Of a DNA stretch of 64,000 nt, positions 1-13,680 are shown piece after piece. Under the pieces are notes generated by a model that worked only from the letters and a program-made list of their open reading frames with translations, did no database searches and had not been told where the DNA came from. The DNA comes from Hybos culiciformis (taxonomy: Eukaryota > Arthropoda > Insecta > Diptera > Hybotidae): positions 43,339,525-43,403,524 of the forward strand of contig OZ023273.1 of assembly GCA_964007475.1 (NCBI GenBank), read 5' to 3'. Made by a program: the position numbers and the translations under genes. Position 1 is the stretch's first letter. The number at the start of each line of letters is the position of its first letter.

Positions 1-3000
1 TAACAGAAATTTTTCCAATTTTCTCTGTAAATGTCTGTCAATTTAAAAACTAAGGAAATAGTTTAAATATTTTGTGTAACTTAAATGTTTGATAATTTGG
101 TACAATTGTAGAGAGCAATTAAAAACTTATTAGTTATCGTTAAATAAATTCTTAATTTATCATAGTTTAGATGCAAAAGAAAAATAAAATATAAAAGGAA
201 ATAGATTTTTCATCTCAATTTGCTGTGAATTAAGTAAAAAAAAATTCAAGGAATTTTAAATAAACGTTTGATGTCCAGTCTCATATACACATGGGTTAGT
301 GAATATATAACGAAAATGAAACAAAATGCTTTTTAAGGTCTGAATTAAGTTTAAGAATTGTGTCTAAAATTAAAAAAAAAAAAAAATTAATATGTTTCAA
401 CATTTTTTTTCCTTTTTATAATAGCTTTGTTCTGTTTTGCAAGCGCTAATTCCCTTGAAAAATTGTTTCTCAGTACAAAAAATATTTAGCATTTTTTTAA
501 AAGAAATTTTTTTTCTTTAGTTACCCATTTATGAAATACTGAAAGTAAGAACTGAACAAGCGAGCAATCAATGTCAATGAATTTTCATTGTATTATTATA
601 ATCGCGTCATCCTGGATTAATGAAGGTAAGAATAAAAAGGGTATCGGTTGTGACAAATGGTAAATAAACAATTTTTCTATTTCTAACAAAATGGTAAATA
701 AACAATCTTTTATATTTTAATTTTCTAAAAACTGTGTATAATTTTTTATTCTGTTTTTCTGTCTGTCCAAGCATTAATAAGCTTATAACATAGTACTGTG
801 CTACTGAGCCGATTATATATTTTTTGTTTTAGCCAATTATGTGCTATACCATAAAGCTTTAATTGAAGCAAGGATTCCACGATTATAAGCTTAACCAATT
901 TAACCAACTGTTCGACAACCTATTCTTATTTTAAATGATATTTACTTAAATGATATTTAAATTTGAATTCTTCTAACTCATATCAAGTTTAAAACAAAAA
1001 AAAAAATATGCAAAATAGTTTTTGCAAAAAACCTTCTTTCCACAAGGTATATATAATGGTGATGATGATGTTGATGATTGTGATAATCACAAGGCTATAA
1101 AGGTGTACTTCTAAAAGAATATTTTTTTTTTTATTAAGATTGAAGTGATTATTTTGCCACAGAAGAGATATACAAAATTGTTATAAAATTCTTGTCTTGA
1201 AAAACCTTTATACTATTGGAATAAACATAAAGATTATGTAAATTTTCCACAAAAGTGTCTGGTTAATTTTGATTACCCAGGTAATAAAAACAGGGAATAT
1301 GATATTATTTTTAAGGTCAAAATTAATTTTTGGTCAGTATTTTGATACTTAAAAGACTTTAAATTAAATTTTTAATGATATCATTTAGATTTTATTGAAA
1401 TTATTTTAATCTATGTAGGTATATATAAAAAAAATTTCATTAAAATATATGTTTTATACAATGTTAATTTGGTTTAAAAGAGAAAATATATATAGTTATA
1501 GTATTGAACTTGTTCTCGAAAACCAAAATAGGTGATGCTTTTTATAGTTATTTATATTTAAACAAAATGTGTATGTAAAATGTTTATTATTGAAAAATAG
1601 GAAAATAAGAATTTTTGCAGGGTATGGAAAGATTTTCATAATGTTTGTTTTTTTTTTTTTTAATTTAAAAAGGATTTATTTTTATTTTTAATTCAAGCCT
1701 TTTATTCTGCTAGATATACATAACATATATGTGAATCCCTTAATAAAAATACTCAACCATAAGGAAATGAGAAAACTTAATGAAACTTAAGTGGATAAAT
1801 TTGGAATTTATATTATACTTTAGTATGTGGTTGTTACATATAGACAATAATGTATAGTTACAATAAGATATTTTACGCTTTGGTGCATATACATTATTTG
1901 TTAGTAGGAGATAATGTGTTTAACAAGCTCTACAGGACTGATTTATTTTATAAAATATATGAAAATAAAAATAATTGTGAAATAGGTTTCTTTTTGCAAG
2001 TAATCCTAAATGCATAAGATCAAATTAAAAACTCGGCATAAATAAACGAAATAGAAAAACATATTAAATAATAATTTCATAAAACAACTAATTTCATAAA
2101 CAACTCGATGTAGCAAGGATGATAAATAAAACATTTATTTCAAGTTATATTCCACACTACATCAAGACTTAAATTAACTTAGAGGGAAAAAAAATTATAA
2201 AAAGATGGTAAATAAATGTGGTAACTTTCCAAAAATATTACTGATTTATCTTGCCCATCTCAGGTAGTGCCGATATTAAAATTCGTATGAAAAATTGTCA
2301 TACAGAAATAGTTTTTATTATATTTTTTTCCATTAGGTCAAGAGTTAATTTCTAACTTGAAAAGATCAACATAGTTTGACATCCAAATTAAATGATATTT
2401 ATGTATTATATACTTGAGAGAATAATAAAAATCTAAAATCTAATGAAGATTCACTTCAATTGACTGCAAACATAATACATATTTTCCATTTCTTTTGACG
2501 TATATTTAATATGTATTTAAATATAAAATACTTGCATATGTCTAAAATATATATAAAAAAAAATTTCAATAAAACCTACATATATCTTTGGGTATTAAAA
2601 CTAATTTATTAAGTTGTTTTCTTATTTCTTCATGAATAAGAAAATTAAGTTTATTTTTTCCCCAAAAATATAAATTTTTGTAAATTTGCATATAGATACT
2701 TCTATCTACTTATATAAATTATTTTTATAATTTAAAAAATTATATATTATATTTTTTAATTTTTTTTAATTCAAAACATTAATTTTTGATAATCTAAAGT
2801 TAAATAATTTTTTTTTTGGCTTCATCTATTTCAGCTACTGACTACGAACAACGAACCTACTAATTTTATATATGTTTCTTTTTTGTTTAAATAAACCTCA
2901 ATTGGTTTGAATGAATAATCAACAATTATTAGTTACAACAAAAATTACTACATTTTATCCCATTATTTTGTTTTTGTTATTTTCTTCTCATAAAAATATG

Positions 3001-6000
3001 TTTTAAGACTACCTACATAGATTTGTTTTATGTTGAACGGAATTCCTTTTTTATTAAAAAAAAAAATTTAATTTTTATTTATTTTTTTTTTAAATGTAAA
3101 TAATAAAAAGATTGTTATATGCATTAAGCTTTTTTATATACGTATATAAAAAAGAAAAAATGTTTTTTTCCTTTTACAAATGAAAGAAAAAATATAATTT
3201 TTTTTTTTTTTTTCATTTTATGAATAAATATGAAGAGTTTCATAAGTAAAAAAAAAAAAAAACAAAAAACAAGCCAATGTTAATTTTATATTTATGAAGC
3301 GAAGATCTGATAAAATTACATTCATCTTTAGAATAGAATGGATAAGTACAAATATTTCACAAGTGGTTGAATTTAAATTTATATATTTTTACAATTCTAT
3401 TATATACATATATTTTTTTTTACAATTTTTGAACCTCAAAAATACACATATCCACTTTAGAGTGGCCACAGTTGTAGATACAAATAAAATGTATTTTATG
3501 TTCAATATAGTAAAGGTGTGTTAAAGGAAAATATACTCTTAAACCTGTACATAATGTTTATATATAAATATATAATATATAAATTGGTTGAAAAGTATAT
3601 TTAGTTTTATCTTTTCAATTTTCAATTTTTTTTTTGTTTTTAAATCAAGTATGAGTATTTTTTTTTTTTTTTGTAAGTAATTCAAATCATTTAATTCAAA
3701 AGTATGTGTTTTACCATTTTTATAAGTATATAAAAATTATTATAAAATTATTATATTTTTCTATTCATCAAATCTGGTTTTTTTCTTTTTGATAATCTGG
3801 ATTATACAAAATTTTGTGTTTGCATACCTAAATAGATCTTCTTATTGTATTTATATTTTTGTTAGAAGAAATATAATATCTTTCATATATTTTACATAAT
3901 ACATTTTAAAACAAATATTATAAATAAATATTTACATAATGTTACTACATGAAAATTCATTTTAAGTTAAAGTATATTTAAAGATTTTAAATCATATTAA
4001 CTTCAAATTATCATAATGGTATATAGTTACCTAGAGCAATATTAAAAACGTCAATATTTCATTTATCTTTTGAATTGCATCAGGTTTGAACATATTAGAG
4101 GATTCTAGTCATGGTTGAAATTTTAAAACTTAACTTGAACAAAAATTCATTACTGCAATAATTTATTTCAATTATAATTAGGAAATAAGAAGGTATAAAA
4201 CAATATTCCAACGAATATAATTAGTTCAAAATTAACAAAAATTTAAGTAAAATACTCTTTAATTTACTTTAGTGAATTCTTTAGTTAGAATATTTGTATA
4301 AAAAAAAACTGGTGCCTTTATGATATATTCAGGCAAAATTTCATAAAATAATTAGTTACATTCCCTTTTTATTTATTCTTTTTTTTTTTTTATGGAGAAT
4401 GTTAAGAAAGCAGGAAATCATTATATTATAATTTTCTTCCATAAATTGAAAGAAAATAACAAGTTTTACATTTTCTTTTATATGAGAAAAACATTTTATT
4501 TTTTTTTTGTATATAAAGACTTTTGTTTTATAGCTAATAACACCAAAAGAAATGTAAGTTTTTTTTTTATATTAATTTTTATTTGAGAAAACTCACTCAT
4601 ATATGAGTTTGTAGGGTCCTCGAAACTCATATATATTAATATTTTGAGGCGAGAAAAATTAATCACATTAATTATGACTGCTTTTTGTAGTCTCTTATCA
4701 AATTATAAAAAAAAAATATATAATAGAAATCATATTATGAAGATTTTAATTTGGAAAATGAATATACACATTGACAGGAGACATTAGGGTACTTCCATTA
4801 TACATTGAATACATTTTTTGTTGAAAACATTATATACCTGTGTACGTAACTTCATGACTTCATAGAAATGATATAATAATTCTAAATGGAGAAAATATAT
4901 TTCTTTTTTGTTATAGAACCGTATTGCCAACAGAGGTAGACGATAATGATTTCAAAAATCACCAATTGATCCCACTTATCATGTACTCGAAAAAATAAAT
5001 AAAATATATTAAAAAATAATGGAACTCTGAATTGAACAATAAATTATATACTTTTGAAGTGTACAAAATAACCACCTCCGAGCTAGTCCTAACAATATGT
5101 GTTTGACATTTATTGAGATTAATTTTGAAATTATTAAGCGTTTTAAAAAAAAATAAAAATATGAATAATTTTTCTGAGTTTTTATTTTTTTTAACTAACA
5201 CAAAATACATAATCTACAAGTATATACATGACATTACGTAACTATGTATGTGCAAAGTGCATACAACACAGATTAATTATGTTGTTTACCCTTTTTTTTA
5301 TGAATTTCCCTTGGTTAGAATGGTTAAAATGGAATGCAGTCATCATAAGCATTTAATAGTTAAACTTTTTTCCTAATTAATTTAAAAAAATATACTAAAA
5401 AAAAAATAAAAAATTAAATAAAATTACTAATTAAAAAATGCACAAAGCATTACGAAGCATTGTTTAACTTCCTTTTTTTTTTAGAAAGAATTATTTAAAA
5501 AAAATAATAATAATAATAAAAGTTATGACATGACCACGGAAACCAAACTTTGCATGTATACAAAAATTTTATAAACCATTATATGAACATGAAAAAATAA
5601 AATTTCAGATAAATAAAACGGAAAAATACATGCATTAAGCAAAATTTACAACTTTTCGTCATATTTTTATTAACTTAATCGCATATTATTACTTTGATCT
5701 CTATATCTATATATACTATATATTGAGGTAAAGCATAAATATTATAATCATATCGAAAACAAAAAAACAATAGAATAGGATAAAAAGAACAGAATCCTTT
5801 TTCATAATTTTCATATTTTTCTTTAGGGAAGGATGTTGCAGGAAATTTTCCGCAAAGGTTTAATGTTTAATTTATATTTCAAAGGAATGTTCGTTATGTA
5901 ACATTGTCAGTGAAGAAAATTTGTTGTGCTCAGTTTTAATTGGATGTTGGATGTCTAGTTGCTAAATTGCATTAGTGAAATACCGTTTATAGTTTGGGCC

Positions 6001-6568
6001 ACTCGGAATCATATTGGATGTTAATTATTATTAATTTTTGCTAGTGATGTGCACGGACACACTATAAGGAACATTTTCTCATTTAAATTAGATTTATTTA
6101 GAAATGAAAAAACAAAAAAATGCTGATATATAATGGTCTAAAACTCTTCAATGAATTGACAGATGATTTAAAGAAAGAAAATAATATCAATACATTAAAA
6201 TAAAAATTATTCTATATATTAAAGCAAATTTCAATTGATTAAAAGAAATATTATAATAGTTAATTATACTAAATAAATAAAAAAAAAAAAAATAAATAAA
6301 TAAATAAAAATAAAATATTATATGAGCCACCGAACTCACATATATTTATTATTTGAGATATTTGAAAAATGTTTCATCGGAGGTCTAAAACGTGCATAAA
6401 AAAGAAAAATTTACGAAAAATGTATGAAAAAAAATATTTCTTTTTGAAATTCTGTAATAAAATAAAAAAAATATAAAATTCTGGGTGGCACACTTCATAG
6501 TTTTAAGTAACTTTTCCAATTTTCCTAAACTGCAGGATAATATTTGGCACAACTTCGTTTTTAGGGGC

Positions 6569-6688
6569 TGATTTTGGCTTTTCAGGACCGAATTTTGAGA
6601 CGTTTTTTAACTTCAAAAATCTTTTGGTTGATTTTGGCTTTTCAGGACCGAATTTTTAAACGATTTTTAGCTTTAAAAATCTTTTGGA
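6569..6688. repeat. 60-bp tandem duplication
   Basis: Two adjoining 60-base units (6569-6628, 6629-6688) share TGATTTTGGCTTTTCAGGAC and CAAAAATCTTTTGG-type ends with about eight differences. The surrounding 6480-6790 is less A+T-biased than its neighbours and may belong to an old repeat. Confidence 0.85.
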
Positions 6689-9147
6689 TTTTAAAAAATC
6701 GTTTCATTTATAATTGAGGTAGAGCATTCATACAAACATGCTATTTCACTCCAATGGGCCTCTACTGAGTTACGAAAGCCCCAGCAAATTTTTAAATTTT
6801 AAGAAATTAATTAATTTATATTTTTTTTTTGCATTTTAAATATTCTATCATTTTAAACATAAATTTATGTGGAATAATTTTTGTTTTGTTTCGCGGTTAT
6901 TTATAAAAAAAAAAACAAAATTCGTCGTTTCTCCCGTGTGTATTTAACAAACTTAATGAAAATTTAGAATCATATATTAATATATTTTTTATGCCTTAAT
7001 TTTTCTTTTTAACATAATTATATTCTTATGTTAAAAAAATAATCCACCATTTTACCATCAAAGTTAATATATAAATAAAACGGATTTTCATTGAAAATTC
7101 GTAAAGTAATTTAATTTAATTGATATTAATGCTAGATTTCTTATTACAACATGTCTATGAAAAATTTTCTTTTATATACATAGGTACATAATAATTTTTT
7201 TAAAAGACATTTTTGTTCCATCAAGGTTTTCGTTGTAGGTATAAAGTACATTCATATTTCATATTCTAAAATATCTTCATTAAAAAATGTGTAAGAAGAA
7301 AATTTTTTTTAAAACTCTTTATACCTAATCTACCTAAAAATTGTTATATTTTTTTTTTCTTGTTTAAGAGAGAAATTTCTAATTTCTAATTTAAATTTTT
7401 TAATATCATTAATTTTTCTGTCTTACATTATTTATAAATACGGTTTAATTTAAAAATGTATGATTGTGTTTTTTTTTTTATATATATAAAATTATGTTTT
7501 TTCTGTTAAAGTACATAGAGAGAGAATAAATATTATGTAAAATTAGATTCTTATTATATGAAAAAAAAAAACTGTTGAAGAACCTTAATATAATTTTTTT
7601 TAAGGTTGTTAGAAAAATAAGAAAATTTTGAACATATAGAGAAAAATTGAATTTTTAATTTTATTTTTCTTTGTATATCAGAGAAAATTTGGAATATATC
7701 GGGTATTTGTGCGTCTAATTTTGTTAGAGCGGTAATTTTAGGCCAATAAGGGCCTTATTACTTAACTTCTAGGAACAAATTAGCATTACGAAACATAAAA
7801 ACATAAAAAAATTTTAAACTTGAATTCAAGAAAAATAGTTCCGATACTTGTTTGTTTCTTAAGTTTATCCCTTCCAGGCATCTGATTTTCGATTTATGGA
7901 TTACTTAAAATGAAAATTTCGGTATATTCAGATTTTTATTTTAAATTTAATTCTAGTTCTTTTCCTTATTAGAGTTCATTGGCTTTAATGAATTCCTAAA
8001 AAAAAATTGATTCAAGGTATCACCTTCGTTTATAAAGATATAAGAGAATAAAATTTTGAATTAAAAAATCACACTATAGGTATAAAATAATGATGTTAAT
8101 TCAAATATAATAGTTTTATCTTGCACAAATATCTTTTTTTAAACTATTTACATCAAGTTATGAGAATTTTAACATTAATTTTGTACGAAAATAGAGTTAA
8201 AACGCATTAAAAGTAAATTAAAGTATAAGAGAAAAAGAAAAAGGGTTAGAATTTTGCAAAGTTTTTGATTTTTTTTTTTAACAATAAGGAAAAATAAAAC
8301 AAAACAAAAGTAAAAATGTAGTTTTTCTGTTTTTTTTTAATTACGTTTATTATGTTTTCTTAACAATTAATAAAACAACCTGAGCACACTGTAGCATAAA
8401 ACGCAAGCATAAAAAATTAATTACATTTGATTTCAGTTTTCATGAAATAAAATAAAACATTTTATTAAAGAAAATTACATAAAATTACGGATTATAGGAA
8501 ATAATGAGTTGCCGAAAAATTAAGTTTAAAAATAAAACAGGTATATAGAATAGAGTATTAATAAAATTTTTGCTATTTGTATATGTAAATAATGTAGGGC
8601 ATAAGGTAATATTATATATATAGGTACATGAAAACCAAAAGTTAAAAAAAAAAAGTTGTTTTATTAAAATCATTTATATATTTTTTTTTTGTTTTTCAGT
8701 TTATTTTCATTTTTTGTTCAAAATGCTGATTCTGTAGTTCACAGTTGGATCCGTGTTTTTTTTAATTCATAAATATATAGAAAGAATATTATATGTATAA
8801 TTGTATATATAAACATGTTAGTTACATACATCTGGAAATTGTTATTTTTGTATTACACATCGTTGAAATTTCAATTAATTTTGCGTTGTAGTTTTCGTTA
8901 TTTTACGCAGGCAAAACAGCGCAAAAAATGAAATAAGAAGAAATTACAAATATATCGGACAATCGCCGACAGTATCGACTTAGTTGTGTTTTACTAATAA
9001 AAACTATTATCGTCTGGTCAGTATAATAAAATAATAGTGTATGATAATTTTACACCATTATTCGCGTATAACAACATTGGATTTTCCGTAGTCCATTTTA
9101 TGTGTTTTGTATGATAAATATGAAAATATTGCATTTAATGTTTGTAT

Positions 9148-9185
9148 GAAAATTCACTAGCTATCTAGGAAAATTCACTAGCTAG
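9148..9185. repeat. 21-bp tandem duplication with CTAG palindromes
   Basis: GAAAATTCACTAGCTATCTAG at 9148 is followed directly by a second, 17-base copy. CTAG-rich sequence continues to about 9200. Confidence 0.85.
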
Positions 9186-12100
9186 AACTAGTTAGTTAAG
9201 AAACTAATCCAGCAGCTAATCTGAGAAAAGTTCTGTATGACAATTATTCAATAATCCAAGAAATTAACAAGAACATCTCCTTACCAAGAAACAATCCTCT
9301 AGTGTCCAGTCAGTAAAAAATATTAGAAATCAGTGGTGATGAATGTGACTTAGTGGTACGGCTGTTTTTTTCACTTTTTTAGAAAACCAAGGCTTAAGAG
9401 TATCATTATGTATAATATCGATTTTCATCTATAACTTCGACAGTATTTACTTATATTTTCTCAACTATATACTTTATTACTATAGAAACCTATAATAATA
9501 CTAATAATACTAGAAAATTTATAATAAAAATATTATTTATATTTTAAAATAATGGATTTTATTGAATTATAATATACTTATTTATTGTTATTACAAATCT
9601 ACGTATTCTTAAGTTTATATTTCTCTATGAAAATTTATTATTTAATTAAAAATATTCAAGAATTATAGTACCTATAAGATATGAAAATTGTTTTATTTAA
9701 CATAAATACATAAAAAGCAATTATATTTAGACACAATTTTTATTATCCAATACTTAATAATTTTTAAGATTAAATAAAAGTCATATAATAAAAATTTGTT
9801 ATTTGTATATTTTATATTATTTGATTTTCAATTTTCTATCGGGCATAATCATAACATTTATGTTTTTAATATCGAATAGAATATACTTATTAAATTTAAG
9901 ATAAATTTTCTACAGAAAAGGAGGCATACAAAAAAAAAAGAAATTTTAATAAGCGGATTAAGAAAAAACTAATTTTCTTCTTGAATGAAATTCAAAACAT
10001 GAATTTTAATTCTTGCCAAAAACTAATACCATATACATATTATAAGAAAGAAAACATAACATTCCAAAATTCATGTTTTCTAGTTGAAAAATAATCAGCT
10101 TTATTGAACTCAGAATTTTTACCACACAATATAGATAAATGTACGTTAAAAAGAACGTCAATTTTTTTTAATTTTTTTTTTTTTAATAAACTAATATAAA
10201 TGTATAATTTTAAATAATTTATTGTTTCTATACTATAAACTACTACTACTACTATTTTTTTAACAAAATTTATAATAGATAAAGAAAATTGTATCATCAA
10301 TTACTGAACTTTTAATATATGACATCAATGTCAATTGAAAAGGAAGTTAATAAAAACTTTGAAGAAAAACTTTTAAAAGTATTATATACAATTTCGAATT
10401 TAAAACATGAAAGCAGGAAATTTATTTGGTCATAAATTTTTAAGAACCAAAATATAATAAATATGAAATTGTGAAAAAAAATATTTAAATTTAATTCGAT
10501 CAATCTTTGTTGTTAGCTCTCTAATTGAAATTAGAAACTTTATACAAATATGTACATACTTATATACTGCATTTCTATTAAACCTATTTCTACTTCGTAA
10601 TATTATCACTCTTTAATATTATTTTTAGAAAATTTTTTTGGCACAATTGAGATAAACTTAAAAACAATATCATCCTTTTAATTATAGCACAAAAGGTCCC
10701 AAGGCAAGGTAATATTATATTGGTTTATATAAATTTTAATTTTGTATTAAATACAAAATAATAAATTTTCAAATGAAAAATATTGGATATATTCATTCTA
10801 TATCAAATTCATAAACATTATCTTTTCTTATCATTATCCTTGAAAGGTATCTAAAATGTAGAACAATTTTATAAAATGAAATCATAAAAAGTCATATAAT
10901 CTCAATATAACAATATTTATGATTTAATAATAAAATGAAGATTATCGTTTTTAGAATTTGTGCAGAAGTAAGTTATATATATGTATATATAATGTTCTGC
11001 ACGACATACATGTTTAATATACATATGCAAGCCAAAGTATATATTATTTGTGTACATACATTTATAATGAATTATTACAACCATTTGATATAAAAATTTA
11101 TAATAAAAAATGTTGAGAGTAATATAATCCTTTCTGATTTCAAAAGAATATAAAATTTGTTTCTATATAGTCGTTTCGATAAATAAATAATAGATGAATT
11201 AAATTTTATGTTTTGTTGCCAGTTCACTTTATAGATGTAACATAAACCTATAAGATTACTTCGGAAAGTTATCATTAATTAAAAATATTATTTTTAAATC
11301 TAATGTATTACAAGTACAAAAATTTAAATTTTTAAAATATTTTAGGAATAAAACATAAATTAATATAAAATGCGCTTCAAAGGACATAAAATTATCATAT
11401 TCATTTAAAAACCGTATAAAGGGACAACAAAATTTTTTTTATTGTATCTTCTTTTAAGCCCATATAAAACTTACACACAAATAAATAATCTCAATATGAA
11501 TAATATACTTTTAATATACTTATTTACTTATGTATATTTTATCTATTTTATTATATAGGTACTATTACAACCTGAAAATTATTGGAAACATAAATTGTTT
11601 TTTTTCTTTTTTTCAATGTTTTATTTTGTTTTCATTTATATGTTCTTAATACTACAAGTACCTCGATATTTATATTTTTTTTATTATGGATATTTTTATA
11701 ATGAATGTGTACACAATGTTTTTTATATTTTATTTATAAAAAAAAAAATATAAAAAAAAAAACAGAAAAAAAAAACTGATTGATTTTCTGTTTCTCGATT
11801 AAAATTTTCATCTGAATGATTACTTAATGTGTCAAGGTTGCAAAAACATTCAACAACAAATTATTTTTAAAGCTTATTTTAAGTGGTAAATTTTTCTGGG
11901 CAATAATACTTTTGTTTTTATATTTTTGAATTGATGAAATAATGAAAAATAATATTTTCTTTTATTTTTTTTTCAATTTTTGTATTTAACTTTTTTTGAG
12001 TGGAAATAAATTAAATTGCATTCTTCAATATAATAAAATAAAATAACGATTAAATTCTTAATATTATTTTGTTTAAGATTATATGTTGTAAACTATTTAG

Positions 12101-12989
12101 TACATACGCCTTATCTGATTTAAATATTAAAAAAAAAATATATAAATGTTAACTCATATCGAAATAATACGATGAAAGTTTAATAAAAAAAAAATGTTGG
12201 TTCTCATCTTTCTATATAAAATAGCAAAAGATAAAAACTTTTAATAATATTATAATCTTAAATTTTTTTTTTGTTATAAAATTTATATATAGTATATTTT
12301 TGTTTTTTTCATTATCCCTAATTATAATACGAAATAAAATGCATAAAATTAAATTTTTTATGTTGAAGCATAATATAATGTACAGATGAAATAAAAATTC
12401 TAAATTTTAATACGAAACGATTTTAGCTTTAATATGTTTGGGTGAACTAAAAATGGTTCCATCTCCAAATTATGTAAATTCTCCCGCTGGCATCACTTGA
12501 GCATAGTTTCAAGATATTTAATTTTTTTTTGCAATATCTTAACATATAATTTTGGAGATTTTCGTGTTTTTAATTTTAATCAAAATCCATTATAATATAA
12601 TAGTCTGTATAATGGTGGGGCAATGGCCATATTACACTATAGATAAATGGTTGTGTAACAGCAGGGACGTGGTGCAGCCAGGATTAATTTTTTATTTAAA
12701 AACAATATTAACTATAAAGAATTTGCTAAAATAAAAGCCTATATGGAACATATTTTATATTCTAACACAGGCATGTACAACTCAATTGCGTGCCAGAGCC
12801 ACTGAATAAATTTCGTACCTCGGCATGAGCCACATATAAAAAAACCAATGAATAAAATAATAATGGTTTATTGGTTTTGATTTAATTCAGAATTTGTACT
12901 AGTAATTTAATTAAAAATTGCAACATAAAACATAACAAAATATAAAATAAATCTACAAATAATAGTACAATCATTTGGTTCGAAAAATA

Positions 12990-13680
12990 GTGGTTACCTG
13001 GAAAGTTTTCCGGGAGTTTTGAAAATTGGTAATTTTATAGATTTTGATGTGCTCTTTCCGAATTTGGAATTTGCGACCTCGTATTTTGTCCGCTCGCGCC
13101 ACCATTTTGGAAAAATGGCACTTAAAAGCAGTTTTTTGGCAATATCTCCTTTCCGACTGATTTTACGATAAAAACAGTTATATACAATGAAACTAGAGAC
13201 ATTTACCTACAATTTATGTATCTACCTTTTTTTTCATAAAGTCAATAGTTTAGGCGTACCAGCGCCGTAAACTGTACTCTCCAACACGTTTTGGTCATTA
13301 CTCATTATTCATTATTGTTACATATTATTATTATTATTATTTGTGATACTAGTATAATATATACATTAGTATATAACATCTACATATATATAATATAGTA
13401 ATATAGATATTATAATATAATGTAGAAATAGGAGTAACTTTTCGGCGCTGGTTTTGAATTTTTTACCGAAAATTTTTTTTTTTTGGAATAAAAATTTTTT
13501 TTTTGTGAAAAAAATTTTTTTTTTGGGAAAATATTTGAGTCGACTGACTGGGCCGTCGCCGCGCGGTCGTCACGTTTTTAACAGCTCAGTCGCGATAAGT
13601 CGTCGTCGTGAAAAAATCCACGGCGTCTGAGCCTGTTCCGGAACAGTACTTATTCTATTGCTATTGCACTAATGTCAATG
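12990..13680. other. CpG-containing island, probably an old mobile element
   Basis: This stretch is much richer in G, C and CpG than anything around it, peaking at about 13540-13640 (for example GGGCCGTCGCCGCGCGGTCG). ACCAGCGCCG at 13258-13267 is inverted as CGGCGCTGGT at 13443-13452, and three T-homopolymer units of about 20 bases lie at 13461-13525. No open frame of interest and no recognised termini. It could be an untranslated piece of a mobile element or a regulatory island; the sequence does not decide. Confidence 0.5.

Larger units (their letters stand above)
1..12989. other. A+T-rich DNA without recognised gene
   Basis: Apart from the tandem repeats at 6569-6688 and 9148-9185, this is A+T-rich sequence with homopolymer runs. 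A possible exon-like stretch with good splice signals is at 521-625. Two weakly similar repeat copies lie at about 4612-4665 and 6323-6370. Bits resembling isolated transposon ends are at 12662-12682 and 12770-12830. Open frames here are short, rich in Phe, Ile, Lys and Asn, and look like chance. Confidence 0.6.

Noticed and set aside
12662..12682. CAGGGACGTGGTGCAGCCAGG, resembling a hAT terminus
   Set aside because: No inverted partner or target duplication found nearby.
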